In this document: piece by piece, positions 1 to 8,582 of the stretch
How positions within the stretch are numbered: the stretch's first letter is position 1
How the letters are laid out: every line of letters begins with the position of its first letter
Assembly: GCA_027492485.1 (NCBI GenBank)
Contig: JAPUER010000022.1
Coordinates: 1 to 64,000, forward strand
Length of the DNA stretch: 64,000 nt
Source of the DNA: Betaproteobacteria bacterium
GTDB taxonomy: Bacteria; Pseudomonadota; Gammaproteobacteria; Burkholderiales; Casimicrobiaceae
Reading direction: 5' to 3'
Made by a program: the position numbers and the translations under genes
Notes under the pieces: model-generated
The model's database searches: none
Seen by the model: the letters and a program-made list of their open reading frames with translations, nothing else
Told to the model about the DNA's origin: nothing

Positions 1-88
1 CGTAACTACTTCCTATCCTCCGGATACGTTAACTTCTAATTCGAAAACGCTCTAGGCAATCGACGCTCCGGTGGACGGCGTTTGGCTG

Positions 89-119
89 AAAAAAAAGCCC
101 GCATAAGCGGGCTTTTTTT
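89..119. terminator. Bidirectional rho-independent terminator
   Basis: A perfect stem AAAAGCCCGC / GCGGGCTTTT closes a 4-nt ATAA loop. It is flanked by an A-run on one side and a T-run on the other, so it can act on both strands. It lies about 60 bp beyond the end of the desaturase gene and probably ends that transcript and whatever converges from the left of the window. Confidence 0.85.
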
Positions 120-179
120 GCCAGTAGTTCCTGGCCAGCGTATCGTCGGCAAGAGGAACGGCCGGCAGCGGCCGTTCGC

Positions 180-1376
180 TCATCCGTAGTGCGCCAACCG
201 CAGCGAGAACGCCTGCAGCGGCGCGATATTGGAGCCCTCGGCGTTGGCACGCCACTGCTTCCAGCGGGTGACCAGTTGCTCTTTCGATTCCGTTGAACGG
301 CCCCACAGCGCCGCCAGTTCCTGCCGCATCTGATAGAGCTTCTTCAGTGCGTCGCTATGGGCAAAGGCTGCCGCCAGTCGCACGCGCTGGGCGTCGGCCA
401 GGGTCGTAGCGTCGGCGCGGAAATCCTTCATCAGTTGCCGGAAATTCGGCAACTCGATCTCGCCGCGCTCGGCGCGTGCCCTGAGTGCCGCAAATTCGGT
501 GCGGCCGGTGGTTTTCACCATCCGCGCGTATTCCTGCATCACGCGATAGCGGTGGGTGATGATCGCCTGCAGGGTCTCGTCGACTTCGCCTTCGGTGGTG
601 CGGATCTTCAGCGCCGGCGCCACCTTGCGCACGTGCGCGAGGCCGACCGCCGACAGCATGCGGATATAGATCCAGCCAATGTCGAACTCATACCAGCGAT
701 GCGCAAACTTGGCCGAGGCGCCGAAGGCATGGTGGTTATTGTGCAGTTCCTCGCCGCCGATGATGATGCCGATCGGGACGATGTTGGTCGAGGTGTCCTC
801 GGTGGAGTAGTTGCGGTAGCCCCAGAAGTGGCCGGTGCCGTTGATGATGCCGGCGGCGGTGATCGGAATCCAGGCCAGCTGGATCGCCCACATGGCGAGC
901 CCGGCGAAGCCGAACAGCGCGACGAAGATGATCATCGAAACGCCCATGCCCTGCCAGGTGTACTTGCCGTAGACGTTGCGCTCCACCCAGTCGTCCGGCG
1001 TGCCGTAGCCGTAGCGCTGGATCGTTTCCTTGTTCTTCGCCTCCTTGCGGTAGAGGTCGACGCCGAAGCGCAGCACGCCCCAGTGGCCATAGACCATCGG
1101 GCTGTGCGGATCCTCGGCGGTTTCGCACTTGGCGTGGTGTTTGCGGTGGATGGCGACCCACTCGCGCGTCACCATCCCGGTGGTCAGCCACAGCCACAGG
1201 CGGAAAAAGTGAGAAACGATCGGGTGCAGGTCGAGCGCGCGATGCGCCTGCGCACGATGCAAAAAGATGGTGACGGCGGCAATGGTCACATGAGTCGTGG
1301 CCAGCAGCACCAGCACGTAGCCCCACCAGGGCAGGTCGATGGCGCCCTGGGCGGCGGACAAAATGGAATCGATCAA
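180..1376 (-). CDS. Acyl-CoA (delta-9 type) fatty acid desaturase
   Basis: Integral-membrane di-iron desaturase that introduces a cis double bond into acyl chains, so it is expected to tune membrane fluidity. The three histidine boxes of the family are all present: HRAQAHR at residues 40-46, HRKHH at 77-81 and HNNHH at 212-216. Hydrophobic segments flank them at about 18-40, 145-180 and 195-207. The protein has 398 residues. The last 120 or so are a charged helical tail that many homologues lack or have shorter. It is transcribed alone, divergently from the 2TM/LytS genes, with repeat copy 1 between them. The exact regiospecificity cannot be read from the sequence. Confidence 0.9.
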   Translation of the reverse strand: MIDSILSAAQGAIDLPWWGYVLVLLATTHVTIAAVTIFLHRAQAHRALDLHPIVSHFFRLWLWLTTGMVTREWVAIHRKHHAKCETAEDPHSPMVYGHWGVLRFGVDLYRKEAKNKETIQRYGYGTPDDWVERNVYGKYTWQGMGVSMIIFVALFGFAGLAMWAIQLAWIPITAAGIINGTGHFWGYRNYSTEDTSTNIVPIGIIIGGEELHNNHHAFGASAKFAHRWYEFDIGWIYIRMLSAVGLAHVRKVAPALKIRTTEGEVDETLQAIITHRYRVMQEYARMVKTTGRTEFAALRARAERGEIELPNFRQLMKDFRADATTLADAQRVRLAAAFAHSDALKKLYQMRQELAALWGRSTESKEQLVTRWKQWRANAEGSNIAPLQAFSLRLAHYG

Positions 1377-1913
1377 GAAAGTCTCTCCCTCGGGTCGGTC
1401 GGATGTCGCGACATATTGGAAACGGCAGTCTCAAACGCAGCGCGATTCGCGCCGCCTTGCAAAGACCCTGTTTGCCAGCCGGACATTTCTAGTCTCCATT
1501 TTAGGTTCGAAAGCTGTCTTTCCAGCCATCGAAGCACTCCAAACGGCGGCCGAAACTGCCTGCAAGCCGGCAAAACTTGATCTGGCGCAAGCGGCGCCCG
1601 ATTCGTCGCTCGCCCGGACGCAGTACAGCATTTTCACGGAAGCCCCATTGCATATAGGCAAAGCGGCGAATTATCGACAAGTCGACTTTATGTCGAATTG
1701 GCCTCTGTGCCCGTTTGGATAGGCGTTTCTAACAAAAAGCTGCTGTCCAACCAACCGCATCACGCGCGCCCACCACTGGCGAAAGCCGGCGGACACTGGC
1801 GGTGCCGCGCCGGCAGTTCGTCGACCGGGCTTGGCGCCGGCCCCGGCCAGCGCCATAGACTGCACCCATCGCAATCCACCGCTTCAGCGCATCAGCGCCG
1901 AGCACCGAACCGC
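1377..1913. other. Intergenic region between divergent genes
   Basis: This 537-bp stretch lies between the desaturase and the 2TM gene. Positions 1626-1744 hold repeat copy 1. The part next to the desaturase (1377-1625) and the part next to the 2TM gene (1745-1913) show no convincing ORF, RNA gene or operator. An open frame upstream of 1914 exists in the 2TM frame but runs through the repeat and does not look like protein. Confidence 0.6.
1626..1744. repeat. GTCGAC-centred palindromic repeat, copy 1
   Basis: The GTCGAC hexamer sits at 1681-1686, within 2 bp of the element's midpoint. The left end is CAGCATTTT and the right end AAAAAGCTG. Inner motifs GCCCCATTGCATATAGGC (left) and GCCCGTTTGGATAGGC (right) are the degenerate hairpin arms seen in the other copies. 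It lies between two divergent genes. Confidence 0.85.
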
Positions 1914-2237
1914 ATGGACGACGAACTGATCCTCCCCGGCATGTCCGAACGCGAAATCGCCATCCGCCGCCGCGTGCACCGGCTGGCCGAGTTCTATCGG
2001 CACCTGTTTTTCTACGTCATCGTCAACGTCATGCTCTGGTGCCTCAACCTCTGGATGCTGTGGGGCACGGCGGCGGCCGGGCGCTTCTGGTCGTACTGGG
2101 CGATCTGGCCGACGCTGTGGTGGGGCATTGGCGTCTTCGTGCACGGCCTGTCGGTGCTGCCGCTCTGGGGCTTCTTCTCGCAGGACTGGGAGGACCGCAA
2201 GGTGAAAGAGCTTTTGCAGAAGGAGCAACGGCCATGA
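1914..2237 (+). CDS. 2TM-domain membrane protein
   Basis: A 107-residue protein of the 2TM type: a short charged N-terminus, membrane segments at about 23-45 and 56-78, and a charged C-terminal tail ending near QDWEDRKVKELLQKEQ. The start at 1914 is chosen because residues encoded further upstream come from repeat DNA. Its stop overlaps the start of the next gene (ATGA), so the two are probably translationally coupled. The same 2TM domain forms the N-terminus of the downstream kinase, which suggests the proteins associate in the membrane or arose by duplication. Biochemical role unknown. Confidence 0.85.
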   Translation: MDDELILPGMSEREIAIRRRVHRLAEFYRHLFFYVIVNVMLWCLNLWMLWGTAAAGRFWSYWAIWPTLWWGIGVFVHGLSVLPLWGFFSQDWEDRKVKELLQKEQRP

Positions 2238-3157
2238 ACGCGGCCCCGCCCGGCACCGCACAGCCGCTGTCTTACGCCGACGCCCGCTATCAGGAGTCGC
2301 TGCGCGTCGCCCGCAAGCGGGTGAAGGAAATCCGCGGCTTCTACATCTCGATCTCGTTGTACGCCGTGATCATCCCGATCCTCTGGGTCATCAACCTCAG
2401 CACCGGCACTCGGCTGTGGGCGCACTGGCCGATGATCGGCTGGGGCATGGGTCTCTTCGCGCAGGGCTTGACCGTGTTTGCCGGGCGCTCCTTCTTTGGC
2501 CCCGAGTGGGAGGCCAGGAAGGTCGACGAGATCATGGCCCGCGAAAAGCTCAAGGTGGTGGCGAGCGAGAAGCAGCTGGTGCAGGCACAGATGCGCATGC
2601 TGCAGGCGCAGATCGAGCCGCACTTCCTATTCAACACGCTGGCCACCATCCAGAGCCTGATCGGCCGCTCGCCCGAGCGCGCCAGCCTGATGCTGGACAA
2701 CTTCATCGCCTACCTGCGGCAAAGTCTCTCCGCCAGCCGCGCGCAGGACGGCACCGTGCAGCAGGAGGTCACGCTGCTGCAACACTATCTCGAACTGATC
2801 AGGATTCGCATGGGCGAGCGCCTGCAATACGGCTTCGATGTCGATCCCGCGCTCGCATCGGCGCCGCTGGCGCCGATGCTGCTGCAGCCGCTGGTCGAAA
2901 ACGCCATCAAGCACGGCCTGGAACCGAAGGTCGAAGGCGGCCGCGTCGACGTCGCGATCGGTCGCGACGGCGATTCGATGACGCTCCGCGTCCGCGACAA
3001 CGGCCTCGGCTTCGGCGAACATGCCGACAGCGCCGGCACCGGCGTCGGCCTCGCCAATCTGCGCGAACGGCTCAACGTCCTCTATGATGGCCGCGCCACG
3101 CTGACCGTCGCCGACGCCAATCCCGGCACCGACATCACGATCCGCGTGCCACTGTAG
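2234..3157 (+). CDS. LytS-type sensor histidine kinase with 2TM sensor domain
   Basis: A 307-residue membrane kinase. Residues 17-100 form a 2TM domain (segments about 36-56 and 65-83). Residues 120-190 are the His_kinase domain of the LytS/YehU class with motif QIEPHFLFNTL and phospho-acceptor His130. The ATPase domain follows with N-box LQPLVENAIKHG (217-228), DNGLGF (255-260) and GTGVGLANL (268-276). There is no periplasmic sensor domain, so the signal is probably read in the membrane. The partner regulator is the LytTR gene downstream. The TAG stop lies inside the GTAGGAGCGG repeat. Confidence 0.92.
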   Translation: MNAAPPGTAQPLSYADARYQESLRVARKRVKEIRGFYISISLYAVIIPILWVINLSTGTRLWAHWPMIGWGMGLFAQGLTVFAGRSFFGPEWEARKVDEIMAREKLKVVASEKQLVQAQMRMLQAQIEPHFLFNTLATIQSLIGRSPERASLMLDNFIAYLRQSLSASRAQDGTVQQEVTLLQHYLELIRIRMGERLQYGFDVDPALASAPLAPMLLQPLVENAIKHGLEPKVEGGRVDVAIGRDGDSMTLRVRDNGLGFGEHADSAGTGVGLANLRERLNVLYDGRATLTVADANPGTDITIRVPL

Positions 3158-3269
3158 GAGCGGCTTGCCGCGACCGCCGCGAAGGCGATTTCGATGACGG
3201 GGTGCATTGCGCTCAAGTTAACGGACACCTTGCGTCAGCCGTGTGCGGTCGCGGCAAGCCGCTCCTACA
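3154..3269. repeat. Inverted repeat, GTAGGAGCGGCTTGCCGCGACC family
   Basis: Two nearly perfect inverted arms, about 3154-3176 and 3245-3269, are separated by roughly 70 bp. This resembles the widespread REP-like GTAGGAGCGGCTTGCC sequences of proteobacteria. The left arm supplies the TAG stop of the kinase gene. The element separates the kinase and response-regulator genes without an obvious terminator. Confidence 0.85.
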
Positions 3270-3297
3270 GAAACTTTTCTACGCCTTACCCACTGCC

Positions 3298-4107
3298 ATG
3301 ACCACCGCCCTCATCGCCGACGACGAACCGCTGCTGCGCGACGACCTGCGCGACAAGCTCACGGCACTGTGGCCCGAGCTTGAGATCGTCGCCGAGGCCG
3401 GCAACGGCAACGAAGCCGCGGCGCTGATCGGCGAGCACGAACCCGACATCGCCTTCCTCGACATCAAGATGCCCGGCCAGACCGGCATCGAAGTCGCCGC
3501 CGACCTGGCCCGCAGTCGCGCGCAGGGCGCCGCCGGCGGCACCCGCATCGTGTTCGTCACCGCCTTCGACCAGTACGCGGTCGACGCCTTCGAGCGCGAG
3601 GCGATCGACTACCTGCTGAAGCCGGTCACCCGCGAGCGGCTGGCGCAAACCGTCGCCCGTCTGAAAAGCGCGCTGGCACAGCCGGCGAGCGCCGCGCCGG
3701 CGCCCGAACTGGCGCAACTGCTCAACCTGTTGTCGCGCGCCGGCGCGGGCAACGCGGCAAGCGGCGGCGGCGCGGCGAAAGTCCCGCTGCGCTGGATTCG
3801 CGCCAGCCGCGGCGACACCACCTACCAGATCGCGGTCGACGAAGTGCTGTACTTCCAGAGCGACGACAAATACACCATCGTGTTCACCGGCAACGGCGAA
3901 CACGTGATCCGCATGCCGCTCGCCGAACTGGTCGCCGCGCTCGACGCCGAATACTTCTGGCAGGTGCATCGCGGCACCATCGTCAACATCCGCAACGTGC
4001 TTTCCAGCAAGCGCGACGGCGATGGCCGCGTCTGGCTCAACGTCAGGGACGTCGATAAACCGCTCACCGTATCGCGCGCCTACCAGCATCTGTTCAAGCA
4101 GATGTAG
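3298..4107 (+). CDS. LytTR-family response regulator
   Basis: A 269-residue regulator with an N-terminal receiver domain (acidic pair Asp8-Asp9, phospho-acceptor Asp55 in FLDIKMPG, switch residue Thr88, Lys108 in LLKP). A C-terminal LytTR DNA-binding domain spans about 165-269, with the motifs VDEVLYFQSDDKYT and HRGTIVNI. The start ATG at 3298 matches the family's usual N-terminus; upstream residues would be encoded by the repeat. With the 2TM kinase it forms a complete two-component system of the LytS/LytR (BtsS/BtsR-like) class. The target genes are not evident. Confidence 0.92.
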   Translation: MTTALIADDEPLLRDDLRDKLTALWPELEIVAEAGNGNEAAALIGEHEPDIAFLDIKMPGQTGIEVAADLARSRAQGAAGGTRIVFVTAFDQYAVDAFEREAIDYLLKPVTRERLAQTVARLKSALAQPASAAPAPELAQLLNLLSRAGAGNAASGGGAAKVPLRWIRASRGDTTYQIAVDEVLYFQSDDKYTIVFTGNGEHVIRMPLAELVAALDAEYFWQVHRGTIVNIRNVLSSKRDGDGRVWLNVRDVDKPLTVSRAYQHLFKQM

Positions 4108-4130
4108 CGCCGGCGGGCGTTGCCGGCGCG

Positions 4131-4640
4131 TCAGGCCGCTTGCCGGCGCTCCGGCTCGGCGGTGTGCAGGTAGCGCGTGTACAGGTCGCGCGGCGGCGGA
4201 TTGCCGAGTTGCGCCATGATGCGGCCGACCGCGCCGCGGTGATAGGCGCCATGCGCCGTGATGTGGGCAAGCATCTCCCCGCGCGTCATGCGGCCGGCGT
4301 CGCCGTCGGTGAACGTGAACGCAATCGTCTCCGCCAGATCGGCGTCCGACAGCGTCGTCACGTAGTCCGCGTACCAGCGATCCGAGGCCGCGACCGCCGC
4401 GCGCAGTTCCTCCAGCGTGGGCGTCGCGGTCGTGTTGGTGCCGGTGTAGCCATGCGCGACGCCGGTCAGATGTCCGGCGAAGATGCGATCGACCACGTAG
4501 ATGTGGTTCATGAGCCGGATCGCTGTGTGCCGCTCGCTCGCGTGCTTGTCGCTGTCGAGTCTGGCGAGTGCTACGAACAGTTCGGCATTGGTCCAGGCCT
4601 TGTAGTCGAACAGCGATTTGTGGAGGGTTGATGCGCTCAA
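4131..4640 (-). CDS. DinB-family protein, putative metal-dependent
   Basis: A 169-residue four-helix protein of the DinB superfamily. The three histidines that usually bind the metal are visible as His46 (LMNHIYVVDRIF), His130 and His134 (HITAHGAYHRG). There is no ATG near the expected N-terminus. A TTG at 4640, preceded by GGAG seven bases upstream, gives the right length. A longer frame starts at 4757, but its first 39 residues do not look like the family. Substrate unknown; relatives include thiol-dependent S-transferases. Confidence 0.8.
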   Translation of the reverse strand: MSASTLHKSLFDYKAWTNAELFVALARLDSDKHASERHTAIRLMNHIYVVDRIFAGHLTGVAHGYTGTNTTATPTLEELRAAVAASDRWYADYVTTLSDADLAETIAFTFTDGDAGRMTRGEMLAHITAHGAYHRGAVGRIMAQLGNPPPRDLYTRYLHTAEPERRQAA

Positions 4641-4835
4641 GCAATTGCTCCGATGTTTGGGCCAAGCATGGCAGCTTATCGCAAGCGGCGGTTGCGCTAC
4701 TGCGGCAACGCAGTCCTCGTCGGCGGCGACCGCGACGAACTTCCACCTGGGCGACATGCCGTTTTACATTCCGCCAATCATGCGCGCCCTTGTGCACTCG
4801 ATCTCACCAGCGGGAAGTTGCGTCAACGGAGCCGA

Positions 4836-4864
4836 TTGCCACAAGGCCGAATAAAGACCATAAT
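4836..4864 (+). promoter_or_regulatory. Putative sigma-70 promoter of the Phd/ParE operon
   Basis: TTGCCA at 4836-4841 and CATAAT at 4859-4864 are separated by 17 bp. The predicted start near 4871 leaves a 20-nt leader with a weak GGAA ribosome site before the antitoxin ATG. Inferred from sequence only. Confidence 0.55.
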
Positions 4865-4890
4865 AAGCCCACAGCCTGCTGGAAATCGCA

Positions 4891-5154
4891 ATGCGCCTGT
4901 CCACCCACATCAAACCGATCAGCTACCTCAAGAACCATGCGGCGGAGGTTGTCGCAACACTCACCGAACAGCGCGAGCCGCTGTTGATCACCCAGAACGG
5001 CGAAGCCAAGCTGGTGGTGATGGACGTGAAGACCTATGAAGAACAGGAAGAGGCGCTGGCGCTGCTCAAGATTCTCGCCCTGGGCAATCGGGAGATCGAG
5101 CAGGGTCGCTACCGTTCCGTCGATCAGGTGTTTGCCGATCTCGACAAGGCGTGA
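4891..5154 (+). CDS. Type II antitoxin, Phd/YefM (RelB-like) family
   Basis: An 87-residue protein. The N-terminal part (STHIKPISYLKNHAAEVVA) is the Phd/YefM dimerisation and DNA-binding fold, followed by PLLITQNGEAKLVVMD typical of this family. The C-terminal helix-rich tail (about 50-87) should wrap the toxin. It overlaps the next gene by four bases (GTGA), the usual translational coupling of antitoxin and toxin. It is expected to repress its own promoter together with the toxin. Confidence 0.9.
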   Translation: MRLSTHIKPISYLKNHAAEVVATLTEQREPLLITQNGEAKLVVMDVKTYEEQEEALALLKILALGNREIEQGRYRSVDQVFADLDKA

Positions 5155-5492
5155 GCGCGCGCCCATCAATGAAGGTTGTCTTCCTGCATTCCGCAGAGCA
5201 AGACTTGCTTGAGTTGAAAAGCTACGTTCTTAAAAACTTCGGTGCGGCCGCGTGGCGGGCAAGCTACCGCAAGATCCGCGATGCAGTTTCACGTCTGAAG
5301 AAGTTCCCGAACGGGGGCCATGTCCCTGACGAATTGGTGCGCCTGAACATCGGACACTACCGTCAGGTCATTGCCGGCATGTATCGCATCATCTATGAGG
5401 TTCGCGACGAAACGCTATTCATTCACCTTGTGTGCGATACGCGCAAAGAGATGCGGGCGCTGCTTGTGCAGCGGTTGCTGCGAGTGAGCTAG
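5151..5492 (+). CDS. Type II toxin, ParE/RelE family
   Basis: A 113-residue basic protein with the ParE/RelE fold pattern: MKVVFLHSAEQDLLELKSYV, a central KKFPNGGHVPDEL segment and a final strand FIHLVCDTRKEM. The GTG at 5151 overlaps the antitoxin stop. ATG 5169 is an alternative start that gives a more typical N-terminus. Family members act either on gyrase (ParE) or on ribosome-bound mRNA (RelE), and the sequence alone does not decide which. It forms a two-gene operon with the upstream antitoxin. Confidence 0.88.
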   Translation: MSARPSMKVVFLHSAEQDLLELKSYVLKNFGAAAWRASYRKIRDAVSRLKKFPNGGHVPDELVRLNIGHYRQVIAGMYRIIYEVRDETLFIHLVCDTRKEMRALLVQRLLRVS

Positions 5493-5544
5493 CGAAGCAG
5501 CATGCCTTGATGCAGCCGTGTCACCGGCCGCGTGCAACACGGCA

Positions 5545-6774
5545 CTACCCGGCCCGCTCGAACACCGCCGCAAAGAACCCATCACAGCCATCCCGCTGCG
5601 GCAGCAACTGGGTAAAGCGCGAGTCGCCCGCGTCGTCACCGCGCAACGACGACGGCACCACGGTCCAGCCTTCATTCGTTGCCAGAAAATCGTCGGCGAT
5701 CTTTTCGTTCTCTTCCGTCAGCACGCTACAGGTCGCATACACCAGCCGCCCGCCCGGCCGCACCAGGCGTGACGCGGCGGCGAGGATGCTGCTTTGCTTG
5801 ACGAGCAGTTCCTTCACGCTGGCCGGCGATTGCCGCCATTTGAGGTCGGGGTTGCGCCGCAGCGTGCCCAGGCCGGAGCACGGCGCGTCGACCAGCACGC
5901 GGTCGACCTTGGCGATGAATTTGTCGAGCCGTTTGTCGTGCTCGCTCTCGATGCGCATGGTCTGCACGTTGCTGGCGCCGCTGCGCGCCAGGCGCGGGCC
6001 GAGGTTGTCGAGCCGTTTCTCGTTGACGTCGAGCGCGTAGAGCCGGCCGGTGCCGGCCATCGTCGCGGCCAGCGCGAGCGTCTTGCCGCCGGCGCCGGCG
6101 CAGAAATCGACGACCATCTCGCCGCGGCGGGCGCCGACGATTTGCGCCAGCAACTGGCTGCCCTCGTCCTGCACTTCCAGCGTGCCGTCCTCGAACAGCG
6201 AATGGCGCGAGATGTCGACCCGATGCGGCAGGCGGATGCCCACCGGCGACAGCGGCGTGGCGCGCGCATCCGGGAACCCTTCTTTCTGCAAACGGCCGAG
6301 AACGGCGTCGCGCCTGGCCTTCAGCGTGTTGACGCGGAGATCGAAGGGGGCCGGCGCCAGCAGCGCATCGGCCAGCGCCAGACGCTCGTCGTTGCCGTAC
6401 TGCACGCCGAGCCGGTCCCACAACCAGGTCGGCAACTCGCGGCGCGGATGCGGGCCGAGCGCTTCCTCGGCCTTCAGGAACTTGGCGTAGCGGTCTTCTT
6501 CGCCGGGCGGCACCTTGACGCGGCGGCGGAACTGGCGGGCCAGCGCGGCCAGCGCGATGGCGTCGAATTTGGCGCCGTCGCCGGCCATCGCCTCGACCGA
6601 GAGCCGATGGCGAAGCCAGGCGTAATAGCCCTCGGCGACCACGACGCGGTCCTGCGAGCCGACGCGCTTTTCGCGCAGCACATAGGACAGCGTGCGGTCG
6701 GCCGGATAGTCGAATTTGGCGGCGGACTGGATGGCGAAGGCGAGCGCGCTGAGCGCGGAAGGTCGGGCAAGCAT
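5545..6774 (-). CDS. RsmB/NOP-family RNA (cytosine-5) methyltransferase
   Basis: A 409-residue SAM-dependent methyltransferase. The SAM-binding motif VDFCAGAGGKT is at 222-232 and the acidic loop ALDVNEKRLDNL follows. The two catalytic cysteines of RNA m5C enzymes are Cys299 (DAPCSGLG) and Cys349 (YATCSVL). The N-terminal 150 residues are helical and may bind RNA. Its length fits RsmB-like enzymes, but assignment to 16S C967 rather than another rRNA site is uncertain. It is a single gene, divergent from the delta-60 pair, with repeat copy 2 in between. Confidence 0.9.
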   Translation of the reverse strand: MLARPSALSALAFAIQSAAKFDYPADRTLSYVLREKRVGSQDRVVVAEGYYAWLRHRLSVEAMAGDGAKFDAIALAALARQFRRRVKVPPGEEDRYAKFLKAEEALGPHPRRELPTWLWDRLGVQYGNDERLALADALLAPAPFDLRVNTLKARRDAVLGRLQKEGFPDARATPLSPVGIRLPHRVDISRHSLFEDGTLEVQDEGSQLLAQIVGARRGEMVVDFCAGAGGKTLALAATMAGTGRLYALDVNEKRLDNLGPRLARSGASNVQTMRIESEHDKRLDKFIAKVDRVLVDAPCSGLGTLRRNPDLKWRQSPASVKELLVKQSSILAAASRLVRPGGRLVYATCSVLTEENEKIADDFLATNEGWTVVPSSLRGDDAGDSRFTQLLPQRDGCDGFFAAVFERAG

Positions 6775-6798
6775 CGCGGCATTGTAGGCGGCGACAAA

Positions 6799-6916
6799 TC
6801 AGCTTTTTACGCTAACGCCCATTCAATATGGGCTCATGGCGCGTTTTAATCGAAAGTCGACTATGCGGTAAATCAACGTCCAGCCCCGATACAACAATCG
6901 TTTCACCGAAAAGCCA
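6799..6916. repeat. GTCGAC-centred palindromic repeat, copy 2
   Basis: GTCGAC is at 6856-6861, at the element's centre to within 1 bp. The left end ATCAGCTTTTTACGC and right end CGAAAAGC mirror each other. The left half carries the best inner hairpin of all copies, GCCCATTCAATATGGGC. It sits between two divergent genes. Confidence 0.88.
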
Positions 6917-7067
6917 TACGACTTTCCGCACTCGCTTGCGGCCGTTGGCGGTCAGCGCTGGCAGTCATTTGCGATCGTTCTCCGCCACGCCGCGACTGCC
7001 GTGCGATGAGCCAGTTTCTCCGGTACGCCGCTATCGTGCAATGACCGGCAACGAATCCTTCGCCATC

Positions 7068-8582
7068 ATGAATTGCACAATCTCCCCAGCCGACGCCGCG
7101 CGCCGGCTTGCCCGCCGTCTCGGCATGCTGCTCGCGCTGGCCGGCGCGACGCCGCTGTTCGCCGCGCCCGGCCTCTACGACACCAGCTTCAACGGCACCG
7201 GTATCGCGCGCATCGATTTCGGCACCAATTACGACATCGTCCGCGCCGTCGCCGTGCAGCCGGACGGCAAGATCGTCAGCGTCGGCAGTTGCGGCAAAAC
7301 GGCCGGCGCCGCCGCAGCGCGCAACATCTGCATCGCCCGCACGAACGCGAGCGGCTCGCTCGACACCGGTTTCGCCGGCAGCGGCGTCGTCCAGATTACA
7401 AACAGCGGTGATAACTACGCCTCGGGCGTGGCCATCACGCCGGGCGGCGACATCCTGGTCAGCGGCACCTGCCAGAGCAGCTTTTGCGCCTACAAGCTGA
7501 GCGCCAGCGGCGGGCTTTATACCAACTTCGGCACCTACAGCCCCTCCGGCGGGCGCGTGATGTTCGCCCCGAGCGGGCTGGTCATGGCCGCGCGCAGCCT
7601 GCTCCTGCAGGCGGACGGCGCCTTCGTGATCGGCGGCTCCTGCTTCAACAGCACCGGCGCGGAATCGATCTGCCTGGCGCGCTTCGACGGCAACGGCAAT
7701 CTCGACAACGGTTTCGGCGCGGCGGGCGCGGGCGTTCAGCTCGGCTTCTTCACCGGGCAGATCCTGCGCCTCGGCGGCCTCGCGCTGCAGGGCGACGGTA
7801 AAATCGTCTACGGCGGCTCGCTCAACCCCGGCTCGCGGTTCTACGTCATCCGCGGGCGCGTCAACGCCAACGGCAGCTTCGACGGCGGCTTTTCGACCGC
7901 GACGATCGCGCCGACCGGCGCCAGCAACGCGCTCGGCACCGGCGTCGCCCTGCAGGCCGACGGCAAGCTGCTGATCGGCGGCTATTGCACGGTGACCTCG
8001 ATGCAGCGCTTCTGCGTCACCCGCGTGCTGGGCAGCGACGGTTCGGTCGATACCGGTTACGGCAGCGGCGGCTTCTACATTGCGCCGACCACCGTGCTCG
8101 GCGGCGGCACCGGCGAAGCGATCGTCGCGCAGCCGGATGGCAAAGCCATCCTGAGCGGCACCTGGAACGGCAATTTCGCGGCGATCCGCCTCAACGACGA
8201 CGGCACGCTGGACCCGATGTGGGCCGGCAGCGGCTACACCTACGGCGCCACCAGCGGCGGCGACCAGCTCTACGCCTCGGCGCTGCAGCGCGACGGCAAG
8301 CTGGTCTGGGCCGGGCAGTGCACCCCCAGCGGGCTGGACCCGGCGTTCTGCCTGCAGCGGCTCGACGGCGGCCCTTATGACGCCTCGCAATGCGTGCCCG
8401 ATATCGACGACGACGGCCGCGTGCTCGGGCCGACCGACATGCTGATCCTGTCGCGCGTGCAGCAGGGCTTGAGCGGCAGCGCCGTGCTCGGCGGCATCAA
8501 CTTTGCGCCCACCGCCACGCGAACGACGTGGCCGGCGATCCGGCAATATCTGGTCGTTCATTGCGGCTTGACGGTACAGTGA
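7068..8582 (+). CDS. Secreted delta-60-repeat protein (first of tandem pair)
   Basis: A 504-residue exported protein. A signal peptide (residues 1-31, cleavage near PLFA-APG) is followed by repeated segments of about 55-60 residues, each with a core like VQPDGKIVSVGSC and a following LDTGF or LDNGF, which is the delta-60 repeat predicted to build a beta-propeller. The last 65 residues contain DIDDDG, then a helical stretch and RTTWPAIR. ATG 7041 is an alternative start adding nine residues. The stop overlaps the next ATG (TGATG). Function unknown; a surface or extracellular role is inferred from the signal peptide. Confidence 0.8.
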   Translation: MNCTISPADAARRLARRLGMLLALAGATPLFAAPGLYDTSFNGTGIARIDFGTNYDIVRAVAVQPDGKIVSVGSCGKTAGAAAARNICIARTNASGSLDTGFAGSGVVQITNSGDNYASGVAITPGGDILVSGTCQSSFCAYKLSASGGLYTNFGTYSPSGGRVMFAPSGLVMAARSLLLQADGAFVIGGSCFNSTGAESICLARFDGNGNLDNGFGAAGAGVQLGFFTGQILRLGGLALQGDGKIVYGGSLNPGSRFYVIRGRVNANGSFDGGFSTATIAPTGASNALGTGVALQADGKLLIGGYCTVTSMQRFCVTRVLGSDGSVDTGYGSGGFYIAPTTVLGGGTGEAIVAQPDGKAILSGTWNGNFAAIRLNDDGTLDPMWAGSGYTYGATSGGDQLYASALQRDGKLVWAGQCTPSGLDPAFCLQRLDGGPYDASQCVPDIDDDGRVLGPTDMLILSRVQQGLSGSAVLGGINFAPTATRTTWPAIRQYLVVHCGLTVQ

